Shown here: positions 45,726 through 55,398 of the stretch, piece after piece
Layout: each line of letters begins with the position of its first letter
How positions within the stretch are numbered: position 1 is the first letter of the stretch
Source: Coniochaeta sp. PMI_546
Taxonomy: Eukaryota > Ascomycota > Sordariomycetes > Coniochaetales > Coniochaetaceae
Direction of reading: 5' to 3'
DNA length: 64,000 nt
Assembly: GCA_021432605.1 (NCBI GenBank)
Contig: MU271143.1
Coordinates: 2,489,277-2,553,276 of the forward strand
Made by a program: the position numbers and the translations under genes
The notes under the pieces: model-generated
The model's input: only the letters and a program-made list of their open reading frames with translations
What the model was told of the DNA's origin: nothing
Databases searched by the model: none

Positions 45726-47922
45726 ATGGCAGATAAGCTCCGTCTAATCAGGAGTCCTCTCGTAAACGAGGAGAAGGACTCCCACTCTGATTCTTCATCG
45801 GTTCAGCAACACCCTCACGCCATCGTCAGGGACCTGGAATACGACGATGAGCCGGAATTTCAAAGGCATGCTGAAGCAACAAACAGCGAGGTCTTCTTCG
45901 ACCTGTTCTTTGCCGCCGATCTTACCGTGTTCTCCGATGCCCACGACCTTACAGATCTGACGGCGCTGTCCGGCTACATTGCCTACTTCTGTGTCCTGTG
46001 GTTGACATGGGCGTTGATCGGTCTATACGATGTCAGATTCGTTACGGACAGTATATTCGGTAAGACCTGACGACTCACGTGGAAACTATTGGGATACGAA
46101 TACCATCGAGGAGGCTGACTCTTATCGAACAGAGCGAATCACCAGAGCCGCTCATCTCGGCGTTATGGTTGGCATAGCTGTGGTCGCACCTAACTTCGAT
46201 CCGACTGCTCAGGTTAAGTCGACGTTCCGTGTCATGTGTAAGATCACACCTTGGGACAAACATGTGACCAACTCGCAAGAGTTGTGGTGGCGAGCATCGA
46301 CTAATCTGTACTACAGCGGTTGTCTTGTTGGTTTCGAGAGCCGTTCTCGCACTCCAGTATGGGACCATTATCTGGCACGTACGCAAGTACAAGAACACCA
46401 TGCTCCCGTTAGGCATAATGGTCGCCATTAATATTACTGCTGCGATTATTTACCTTGGAATCGTCTTCGGCTTCCAGGATTACAATACTTACGTTTACGT
46501 GGCTTGGTATGTCGTCTCCGTCCTGGAAGTATTGGCCACAGTCGGCCTATCCCTGCAGTGGAAGGTCCTCAGCTTCAAGGGCACGCATTTGATCAATCGC
46601 ATGGCCATGCTTACCTTCATCATGATCGGTGAGGGTGTCATTGTCGTTGCTACCGGTGTTGGTAAGATTGTTGTCAACGCCGACTCATGGAGTAAGTCAC
46701 AGCCTGCTCATAGGCCCCCTGACCCTGGGATGTCGCCACAAAAGGGAATCTCCCTTTACTGATACGATCACAGCCCCCGCTACCATTGGTAACGTCGTTG
46801 CTGGCATTGGAAACCTCTACATCATCTACATGCTCTACTTTGACTTCATGCGGCACATAAATCTACCGAGCTATCGACAACTCAGCTGGGCTCTGCTTCA
46901 CTTCCCATTCCATCTGGCAATGAATATCTTCGTGCAGGGTTCGTCCCAATTTGTCGTCTGGTGGAAAATCATGGAAATCCTGCGCGGTGTCGACCAGAAG
47001 ATCTTGAACTGGTTGGCCGTGGGAGACGACCCCAACTTCAACCCACCGAGCGTTACTGTGTGGTTTGCCAATCAAGTCAATACCACCGCGTATGACATAT
47101 ACGCGCTGTATCCGCCCAAGTACTACGACACGTGGGTCGACACCAATTCGGCTGTTGACGAGCTTCTCAAAGTCCCTGAGTCCTGGTGGACTGATAACAC
47201 CACGATGGACGCGAACGATCCCGTATATGTTTCTCTGGTGAGCAACACTCAAACAGTCTATGACTCGATTGAGAACTCGCTGTTCGCGTCCTTCAAGATC
47301 GACGGCTTCGAGAACGTCAAAAACAAAACGCTTGACTCCGCGGCTTTTGAGGATGCCGCCAACAGCGCCAACTGGAGCAGGTTCTACCTTGTGGTGAGTT
47401 GTCCTTTCTTCTGCAGAGCTAACATGTGCAAATGGCTAAACAATCCTTCCCCACGCACAGTTCACCTACGCCTTCATAACCGCCGGTCTAACCCTGATCC
47501 TCATGAACCTCCTCCTCATCGCCTCGCGCACGAAGCGCTGGACGCCGTGGAACTACACCCGCGCCGCCCTCAATTTCCTCTTCGGCGTCGGCTTCTGCCT
47601 TGTCTCGCTCATCCAGTTCAACGACCAACACGCCTGGGAGTTCCAGAGTTCGCCCTGGGTGCTGCCGACCCTCCTGATCGCCTTCTTCACCGTGCTGGTC
47701 CTCAACCATCTGCCACATCCCCCGCCCGTGTTCTTCAAGAGAGTGGATGCTGCGGAGCGGAAACCCGTCGCGGGCGGGCGCACGAGCAGCTGGGACGTCG
47801 TCGGGCACCTGGGTTACCGCAACCGACGGGACCACGACAAGGTGGATTCGGCCGTGTCTACTAGCCCGGCGCAAGGGACGGGATATGAGGCTCGACCGCC
47901 GAGCGAGACGAGTGTTGTATAG
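45726..47922 (+). CDS. LtrA-family (low temperature requirement A) membrane protein
   Basis: Exons 45726..46059, 46133..46237, 46317..46691, 46774..47393 and 47461..47922 give 631 aa. A hydrophilic N-terminus of about 55 residues precedes EVFFDLFFAADLTVF, the start of the LtrA domain, with further helices through HLGVMVGIAVVAP, TIIWHVRKYKN and GEGVIVVATGVGKIV. A soluble insertion of about 170 residues lies between helices (from the VDQKILNW segment to NWSRFYLV), then two or three more helices. LtrA was named for a Listeria locus needed for growth in the cold; the biochemical role is unknown and fungal members are poorly studied. The first three junctions are phase 1 and the last is phase 0. 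Splice signals are canonical. Confidence 0.87.
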
Positions 47923-48472
47923 CTGCTGTTCGTTCACTCTGCCTTGCATTGGTGTGACTCGACTCGGGCCCGCCTAGTGAGCGTATTCTTCGACATGTAT
48001 ATCCACGATCACGAGGACTTGGCGTCATAGCATATTGATGTTAGCGATTCCTTTCAGTTAGATACCATAGCATATTACGGATCATGCCAATCAGCTGCTT
48101 TCGAAAAGATTATCACCTAGTATCCAAGTTCGCCTCGTAAAGCGACACAGTTGGTCTCATCACATGGGCCTAAGCGTCAAATGTCAGAGGGTGAATAAGT
48201 CGCTGAGTATCCGGCTGGCTTCTACGAACTTTCTGAAAGTGTCCACCTGCGTGCCACTGACATCGTTCCTGTGATGGGCGTCCGTTGCCACATACTTGAC
48301 TTAGAGGTGGTGACAGATTTGTAGGCAATTCACCACCGCCAACCAGGTATATATAGGTAGGCTCCCGTCGGGCTGCAAATTTGCCTCGGTTGCCATATCG
48401 ACAGGACCTACACCACCTTCAACACCAAGAAAGCACAGGAACTCAAACCCAGACCACGTCAAAGACACCACA
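47923..48472. other. Intergenic region with promoter of the 60-residue gene
   Basis: 550 bp. The right half carries a TATA element (48348-48357) and a CA-rich leader leading to the ATG at 48473; the left part is presumably the 3' UTR of the LtrA-like gene. Confidence 0.55.
48348..48357 (+). promoter_or_regulatory. TATA box upstream of the small Cys/His gene
   Basis: TATATATAGG 116-125 nt before the ATG, followed by a CA-rich stretch typical of fungal 5' leaders. Confidence 0.6.
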
Positions 48473-48655
48473 ATGTGCGTCTACAAGATCCATGGATGCC
48501 GCTCAGTATGCGCCGATATCAAGGACGGCAAACCGTACCCGAAGGCCGGCATAATTGATAAACGCACTGGCACAATCTTCCTTCAGTCTCACGGTGGCGT
48601 TGGCTGTCCTAAATGTCATGCAAGTGGCTGGTGCGGGCACTACAAGGACGGCTGA
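48473..48655 (+). CDS. Small Cys/His-rich protein, 60 aa, unknown
   Basis: An intronless 60-codon frame with six Cys (2, 9, 13, 45, 48, 54) and His at 40, 49 and 56. The C-terminal part reads GCPKCHASGWCGHYKDG, resembling a zinc knuckle or rubredoxin-like turn. There is no signal peptide, so it would be cytosolic or nuclear. Support for a real gene is the TATA box about 120 nt upstream, a long A/C-rich leader, a good ATG context (CACAATG) and the ordered spacing of Cys residues. I do not recognise a family. It could also be the first exon of something longer, but the stop is followed by no obvious continuation before the assembly gap. Confidence 0.5.
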   Translation: MCVYKIHGCRSVCADIKDGKPYPKAGIIDKRTGTIFLQSHGGVGCPKCHASGWCGHYKDG

Positions 48656-49114
48656 GCACGGCAACTGAAGACGGAGGCACCAGGGCATGTGCCTGGAGAT
48701 GTAGCATGACATTGACAAACAAGAAAAGGGGGCGCTTACCACACCTTGGCTTGAAACAGGCGTCCGAGGAGTAGATGGATAAGTGTCCTGTAGATATCAT
48801 GTAGTGGCAAGGTAGGATAGTAGGCTGTGGCGAATACCGTCATTCGAGTCGAGACGCGTACTATCTACATTTTGGATTGTCTGCTCCAGAGGTATGCGCA
48901 CACAAAAGCTACCTCCTCTGCCCCAAAGTATCTCGAATATGCCATGCTATCCGTTCATCACCCAGCCCCAACACATCAAACCACACCAAAAAGAGTAGAC
49001 TAANNNNNNNNNNNNNNNNNNNNNNNNNNNNNNNNNNNNNNNNNNNNNCCCATGAACAATGTATATGCATAACCCCCCATCCATCCAATATGCGCGAAAT
49101 CAAAACATTCCCCC
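48656..49114. other. Intergenic region containing the assembly gap
   Basis: About 460 bp with the gap at 49004-49048. It should include the 3' UTRs of the small Cys/His gene and of the mitochondrial carrier. Nothing else seen. Confidence 0.6.
49004..49048. other. Assembly gap (45 N)
   Basis: A run of 45 undetermined bases; the true length is unknown. Confidence 0.99.
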
Positions 49115-50374
49115 CTAGATCCCAAACGCAGTCTTCAGCCGCTCATAAACAAAGAAGCTCGTCGCCGCAAGCGGCATGACCTTGACGTACCCGATGGTCA
49201 GCCCGACCCAGAAGCCGCGGAACCCCCTCTCGCGCATGATCAGCCTTGCCGTCTCGCCGATCCTGAGCCTGTGGCCGTCCCCCACGGCGCCGCCGACCTG
49301 CATCCTGCGCCGTATGACCTCGAGCGGGTAGCTGGCCGTCTGCGACACCAGGCCCGCCACGCCGCCCGCCACCAGCTCGGCCCACGACACGAGCGGCGGG
49401 GGTTTCCCCCTGGGCGCGTTGGCGGGCTGGGGCAGGGTGGTGTATCTGGCTATCCGCGGGTGCCGGAGCAGGTCGCCCGCCGTGTCGTGCGTGAGGAAGG
49501 ACATGCCGGCGTACGGCAGCATGCCGAGCAGGGTGGGCGCGAAGCCGCGGTAGAAGTTGACCAGGCCCGAGCGCGGGGCTGCTGCGGCTATTACTGCCGT
49601 GGGGAGGCTAGAGGCGGCGGCGGCGGGGTTGGGTTTGGAGTATGGTTGTTCGTGGTAGATCTGCCGGCATATGCCCCTCAGGCCGGAGCGCTTGTCGCGT
49701 TTCGTCTCGAAGGCGAGGCGCACGCGGATCACTTCGAGGGGGTAGGTGAAGAAGACGGAGGTGACGCCTGCCAGGGAGCCGGAGATGAGCCGCCGGAAGG
49801 GGGTCTCGTGGCGGTGGTGCGGGATGACGATGGCCCGGATCTGCTCGTAGGCGAGGAATTTTATGCCCGCGTAGGGGAAGATGCGGAGGAGGGTTGCGGA
49901 GTGGCCCCTGAACAGGCCGAGGGGACCGTCTTGGAGGTAGATGTCTTTTATCGCGGTCGCGGTGCCGAACCAGGAGGAGGTGTATTTCCGGAACTCGGGG
50001 TTATTGGATTGGAAGAGGATCTTGACGCGGTCTAGGGGCGCGACGACGGTTTTCGCCTGAGAGAACGACGATGTCAGTATATATAAACCCCAGCTCAGAG
50101 GTCAAAGCAAGGGGTAAGTAAAGCTTACAGCGCAGCCCGCCAAGCCGCCCGCGACAGCGGATCGCCATAGGTAGTCGAAACTCTGCTTCTGCAGCTTCTT
50201 CCTGGGCACTACCGCCTCGCCGTCGGTAGGGCAGAGAGCGGGATCTTGTTTGGGGTCTCTTCTCGCCTCCACCACGGCCCCATCGACTCGCAGCGCATCG
50301 CCAGCCTGTCGTGGTTGGTCGTTTTTAAGTGCGACCTCCGACATGGAGGCATGGCTCGCCAGAGCCGATGTCAT
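49115..50374 (-). CDS. LEU5: Mitochondrial carrier, CoA-transporter (Leu5) type
   Basis: Exons 50374..50129 and 50056..49115 give 395 aa. Three carrier repeats are visible with Px[DE]xx[RK] signatures: PLDRVK, PLEVIR and again PLEVIR. After a hydrophilic N-terminus of about 60 residues, FDYLWRSAVAGGLAGCAAKT opens the first helix. LRIFPYAGIKFLAYEQIR, the long matrix loop and GYVKVMPLAATSFFVYER are as I recall for Leu5/SLC25A42-like carriers that bring coenzyme A into the matrix. The substrate is inferred from similarity, not proven. A second in-frame ATG lies ten codons later (50344) and is an alternative start. It is divergent from the MT-A70 gene with a 466-bp gap. Confidence 0.87.
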
Positions 50375-50840
50375 TCCCCTGGTGTCAACCGTAGGTTTGC
50401 GCCTGGTCACGTCGCCAAGCACGTTCGTTTTTCGAGGACAATTCGGGGGGATTATACTAGCAGGTCATTTAGGACAATGATCCAAGTTTCTCTCAACAAG
50501 ATTCAAATGAAGGATATAGATAATGGACGCAGGAAACAAGAGTGTGGAGAAATAGGAAAGCTCTGGATGTGGGGAGGAGAATCTGGGGTCGAGGGCAGCG
50601 GGAGGGCTACAACAAGAGTCAAGTGTCGTCGTTCCAGTAAAGTTGGCGCAAATGGTCATTGGAAGAAGGCGCGGTGGACGTCATTTTTGGACCCCGGGGC
50701 CGCACGGAAATCTCATCTCATCAGCCGGGCCCCTCCCCGAGCCGAGGATTGCCGAAGTACCTACGTACCCCCAGATTTCTTCTTTCCCCTGCTCCGGGCG
50801 AGCCACCAGTCATTGGCTTCTATCACGCTGGCCAAACTCA
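50375..50840. promoter_or_regulatory. Shared upstream region of LEU5-type and METTL4-like genes
   Basis: 466 bp between divergent start codons. The methyltransferase frame stays open upstream to about 50652, so the 5' leader overlaps an unused reading frame. No TATA box is seen. Confidence 0.5.
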
Positions 50841-51956
50841 ATGTCACCACCGTCAGTCCTTTTCCAGAACAAGACAGGAGGTACAGCCACAGTCGTGGTG
50901 CTTGATATCCCCAGGAGCATCGAAGAAGCACAGCTTCCGGCCGGGGAGGTCCGGTCGGGCAAGCAGCCATCGAGGCGTCTCATGTCGGCCCCACCACCCG
51001 AGCTACCGTTTCTGACCCCGGAGCCTAAGCTCAAGCATGGCCAGGTGATCGATCCGCAGGGTTCCTTGGACTCGGCGGCTTACATATCAGAGTTAACGAC
51101 GCAGGCTGTTGTTCAAGACGCACTTGAGTGTCTGCGTGAAACATACAGCGGACCATGGTGTCTCCCACGAATACATGTTGAGCCAACACCAGCGGAAGTG
51201 TCAGAAGTTGATGGCGCCAGGTCCAAAAAACGAACACTAGAGAGTGTGAAAGAAGAGGATGACCAGCCAGAAGAAGGCTGCAATGCCTCGCCCAAGGTCT
51301 ACTACCCTCCAGGATCACATCACTTCAACGGCACCATCCAGTCACAGAGATCGGCCTTTATCTCCAAGAATTTGAGCTTCGATCTGATCGTCCTTGATCC
51401 ACCTTGGCCGAACCGCTCTGCCAGAAGGAAGAAGGGCAACTACACGGTTGCCCATGATCTGTCCGGTATCAGAGATCTGCTATTGAGCATCCCGATCAAA
51501 GAACACCTTAAACTAGGCAGCCTAGTGGCGGTCTGGGTCACCAACGCGCCACGCTTCACAGACCTCCTAACCCATCCTCACCACGGGATCTTTGCCGACT
51601 GGGGTGTCGAGCTGGAAGATGAGTGGACGTGGCTGAAGGTCACCACACGAGGCGAACCCATAGTAGATGTCAACTCTGCATGGAGGAAACCCTGGGAGCG
51701 GCTGCTCATTGCAAGGAAAATTGGGAGTCGCAGGAAGACAGGCCGAGGCAAGGTGATCGTGGCCGTACCCGACGTCCACTCTCGGAAGCCGAACCTGCGC
51801 GGGCTGTTCGAAGAGGTCCTAGGGCCTGAGTACACGGGACTTGAGGTGTTTGCCCGGAGCCTGACGGCTGGCTGGTGGAGCTGGGGTAACGAAGTGCTGC
51901 AGTTCCAGCATCACAAGCATTGGAGAGATGTTGATAGTGAAGGGAACCAGTCCTGA
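50841..51956 (+). CDS. MT-A70 family adenine-N6 methyltransferase (METTL4-like)
   Basis: A single exon of 371 aa from ATG 50841. An in-frame ATG at 50652 would add 63 residues without family resemblance; the chosen start gives MSPPSVLFQ leading to VVVLDIPRSIEEAQ. The catalytic DPPW (186-189) lies in FDLIVLDPPWPNRSARR. GSLVAVWVTNAPRF, WTWLKVTTRGEPIVDV, KPWERLLIARK and GLEVFARSLTAGWWSWGNE complete the MT-A70 fold. It uses S-adenosylmethionine to methylate N6 of adenine. METTL4 relatives act on 6mA in DNA or on internal m6Am in U2 snRNA, so DNA and RNA are both open. METTL3/Ime4 hallmarks, such as a CCCH zinc finger, are absent. Confidence 0.87.
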   Translation: MSPPSVLFQNKTGGTATVVVLDIPRSIEEAQLPAGEVRSGKQPSRRLMSAPPPELPFLTPEPKLKHGQVIDPQGSLDSAAYISELTTQAVVQDALECLRETYSGPWCLPRIHVEPTPAEVSEVDGARSKKRTLESVKEEDDQPEEGCNASPKVYYPPGSHHFNGTIQSQRSAFISKNLSFDLIVLDPPWPNRSARRKKGNYTVAHDLSGIRDLLLSIPIKEHLKLGSLVAVWVTNAPRFTDLLTHPHHGIFADWGVELEDEWTWLKVTTRGEPIVDVNSAWRKPWERLLIARKIGSRRKTGRGKVIVAVPDVHSRKPNLRGLFEEVLGPEYTGLEVFARSLTAGWWSWGNEVLQFQHHKHWRDVDSEGNQS

Positions 51957-52141
51957 TCCCTCAACTGTGTCCTAGCTACGTGTGGCAAACTACACGTGTG
52001 TAATTGTACACTCTGTTGATACCCGATGAATTGATCGTACATCATCTATGCCTCCCATGCTTCAACATGTCTCCCTGAACCTAAGCATCCCATCCCATAG
52101 TATATACACACTCCCCGAGACCGTACATCAGACACCAATCT

Positions 52142-52850
52142 CTACTTCCTCCCGGCCTCCCCAACAATTCCACTCCACCGCTCATCAAGCTTAATCTCAT
52201 TACTCCACTCCTTCTTCCCCTCAAGCAGCTCCCTCGCCTCCTCCCTCAACCTCTCCCGGCCTGGAACCTCCTTCTCCCTCTCAGTCAGCATCTCGATCTC
52301 GCCCGCCCCCCGCACCAAGCTCGCCCTCATGTGCGCCTCCTGGTGGTTCTCCTGCTCCTTCCACCTGGCCCAGTCGTACTCCTCCGGCAGGTCCTTGCCC
52401 TTGACCCGCTCGGGCCAGAAGAACGGCCTCTCCAGCTCGGCCATCATCATCTTCTGAGCCTCGGGCCGGTACGGCCTCCCGCGCTTGTCGGCGGGGCCTT
52501 TCCGCTGGATCGGCTGCTGGTTGACGAAGGATCGGACCGAGGAGCACCGCACGTTGTAGACGTTCCAGAGGTAGTCGCGCAGGTCGAACTTGTTGAAGGT
52601 CAAGGGGACGACGAAGGTTGCTAGGTTGGGAGGCGTGTTGCGGACGGGTCGGACGAAGGTTATTACGTGGTTCGGTCTGTTTTCAGACACACACATTAGT
52701 ATAAAGAACAGAAATTGAGTCTATGATTTGTTCAACTCACAGGTAGACCTTCTTGCCTCCTATCCTGAAATTGGGCATGAGTGTCTCTGTTGCTGCTTCT
52801 GTGACTGTCTTGGCCGCCGCCTCCGTGATTTTTGCCAGTGGTGTCGCCAT
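52142..52850 (-). CDS. MRP20: Mitochondrial large-subunit ribosomal protein uL23m
   Basis: Exons 52850..52741 and 52676..52142 give 214 aa. The L23 core is FRIGGKKVYLPNHVITFVRP, then NLATFVVPLTFNKFDLRDYL and YNVRCSSVRSFVNQQP. A C-terminal extension rich in Glu/Arg follows (RPFFWPERVKG, EEYDWARWKEQE), typical of the fungal mitochondrial protein (yeast Mrp20). uL23 sits at the exit tunnel of the mitoribosome near the inner-membrane insertion machinery. The short N-terminus (ATPLAKITEAAAKTVTEAAT) is only weakly presequence-like. The intron has a GTGAGT donor and an ACAG acceptor. Confidence 0.9.
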
Positions 52851-53392
52851 TGTGTAGAACCCTTATCCGTAAAGCGCCGAGTAGACGTCTGACTAGGGTA
52901 GGTAGAGAGAGGATCAAGTGATGGAATTGAATGCCGGAAGAAGCATCCTCAAGCTCTTCGAGCTCGACTTGGCTGTTCCGATTGACGCGGAGAATAATTT
53001 GGCCTTTATCGGGTCTTATCGCGCAAGTAGTGTTACCAGCTGCTGCCAGCTGGCTGATTCTGTCAATTGTCGCTGGACAGTGGGCAGTCTTGGCAGTCCA
53101 TCAATCGCATTGTGTGCTGTGCCGAGGTCAACCGAGCGCTTTCACTTCACTGGTATCACGAACTGAACTTTTGACAATGTTGGCTAGAAGCGAGGCTATT
53201 TCATCCTCGCTGAAGGGCAAGCTATATACCCTACTGGAACCGAGCTACTTAATCTGCGCACATCGCCAGCTATAGCTTGTGTATCGGCCCATCGTCATCC
53301 TCGTCATGACCCCCGAACAAGCATGAGGACAACGCGACTGGGGCGATGGTCACCTAGAAATCATCCGCTTCTACGCGCTGGCGGTAGGCTTT
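52851..53392. other. Intergenic region between MRP20 and DJ-1-like gene
   Basis: About 540 bp with the MRP20 promoter and the 3' UTR of the DJ-1/PfpI gene. Nothing else recognised. Confidence 0.55.
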
Positions 53393-54415
53393 CTAAACGT
53401 CCAAACCGTCAACGACAACGCCCTTGGTCCAAGTCAGCTGCATCACGCGGGCGACCTCCTGGGCCGACTCCTCCGACACCAAAACGCTGACCAGATACAG
53501 AGCCGCATCCAGGCCAGCGGCGACTCCCCCACTTGTAATCACGCGGAGGCCGCCGAGGCGCATCGCTGCACGTCTAGCGATGGACTCGCGACGCGTGGCG
53601 CCCTTGAACGACATGGAGCCCTTTCTGTTACATTGTAAGTCAATGCTATTTTGGAAATGGGATGGATATGGATATGTGCGGCACAGGCAAGACATACCGA
53701 GCATTGGACGGGCGACGGCCAGCATCCGACTTGCGTCTGATGTACGGGTTCTCATCCTCGTCACCCAGATCAAAACGCAGGTTATTGACCACATATCTGG
53801 CATCCTCAATGACATCGGTCCGCTCAGCCAAGTCCCGCTGAGCCGCCTGGCTGCAAGCAATCTCGAACTTGGTCAGGTAGTCGGGGTGTGTCGTGGCCGA
53901 CAGGCCAGAGAGGATGCCTTGGTGGGCCAGGAACAGCGAGCCGGTGCAGATGGACAAGAGTGTGCGCTCGTGGGTGGGGTCGCTCTTCTGCAGCTCCGAG
54001 TAGGCTGTGATGAGGTCGAGGGGCTCGGCCTTGGCCTTGATGACGGGTTCGACGTTGCCGCCGACCACGACGAGGACGTCGAAGTCTGAGAGGCGGTCTT
54101 TGGCCTCTTTCCACGAGATCTGGGAGCCGATGACGACGCCCTGCTCACTGACGACCTTGGGTTCGCCGGCGGCAATGGTCACTTCAAAGGCCTTGGAGGC
54201 TATGCGGGGAATGTTCGTAAGTAACAATATACGCTTATGCGGACAACCGCGGCAAACGTAGGTGGAGGTGAAGGCTCACTTTTATCATTGGGATCATGGA
54301 GGGCAGAGGTGATGACCTCGAGAGGACCAGCCATGTCCATGAGGTTGAAGTTGGGATGCAGGGCGAACAAGATGTCGACAGGCTCGTCCGCCACTGCAGA
54401 CCCCTTTGCAGCCAT
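53393..54415 (-). CDS. DJ-1/PfpI-family protein
   Basis: Exons 54415..54280, 54199..53698 and 53624..53393 give 289 aa. The flavodoxin-like core starts DILFALHPNFNLMDMAGPLE, continues DFDVLVVVGGNVEPV and has the nucleophile elbow LLSICTGSLFLAHQGIL with Cys130, followed by SATTHPDYL. The end (GGLRVITSGGVAAGLDAALY) completes the fold. This layout matches DJ-1/PfpI proteins related to isonitrile hydratase and GATase-1-like AraC N-domains. Roles in the superfamily include glyoxalase, hydratase and chaperone activity; which applies is unclear. An insertion of about 40 residues rich in Arg/Asp, around the second splice junction, is unusual in length. It is divergent from TSC1. Confidence 0.86.
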
Positions 54416-55398
54416 CTTGACGACTTGTGGGTGGTAGGAATGGAAGAAGGGCTTGAGGTGTTATGGGTGTATCTCCAATACCGATAGTATGGAGTCAATT
54501 GATACTTGAAGAGGGAGTTGAGGAGATGGGAATCAGCTTTGTAAACGTGAGACGTGCCTCCTTCGACGAGTTGATCAGGATATGAAGATGGAATGGAGGA
54601 TGGAAGATGGAAGATGAAGACGAAGACGGAATCGAAGTTGGAGTTGGGAGAATCTGTGCGAGGGGTCGAGTCACGAGAGGAGCTTTGGGGTTCAGACACA
54701 GAGGCAAGGACAGGTCAGCTCGATGTGCCGCAGCCCTGGCCCTCCATCTGGTTGCGGCCACAATGGCAGAATGGCAGTACGTGAGCTGATCGACGTTACC
54801 CCACGTCAAGCATGACCTGGGAAGCTCCCAACCGGAAGGCGCGTTCCAGTGGCCCCTCTGGCCACTTTAGCCCCTGGAACTGGTCACTGTTGCGTGAGCT
54901 TGCCAGGCTTGCGCACGATGGCGGGGTCAATGGGAATGCGATATGCGGGTGAAAGTGAAAGTGCGGGGTTTAGCACCAGAACCGTGCTTTTTGTGGACTG
55001 GGGTGGGCCCTTAGCGCAGTCCTAGCCCGCCCAGTACGTACTTTTAGTCAAGCTGGGTCACATGCACCTTATCATCATGACGATTAGCACCTCTCGGTGA
55101 GCAGGCCTTCACCTTGAAAAGCCGCCTTGCTCCAACACTGCTAGAGTTCAGAGGCTGCACCGGCTAGGCTCCTGGCATACTCCGCAACCTCATGAATGCG
55201 GCTGCTGCTCAGCTCTGCTGCAGGGGTATTCTTTGAAGGTCATGATCCAGCCTTTTGTGTTCTTTATTGGAGCTGTTTACGCTTTCTCAATCGCAAGGTT
55301 TTCCTGAGGATCAGCGAGAGAGAGACAGGAAGTCCACAATATCCAGGGCAGACGTCACCAGACTTCATGATCATAGGGGGTTAGGAGGAGCGTAGAAG
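54416..55398. promoter_or_regulatory. Upstream region shared by DJ-1-like gene and TSC1
   Basis: About 980 bp between divergent starts. A purine-rich run (GGAGGATGGAAGATGGAAGATG, about 54594-54615, shown in part) precedes the DJ-1-like leader. No other feature is recognised. Confidence 0.45.
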
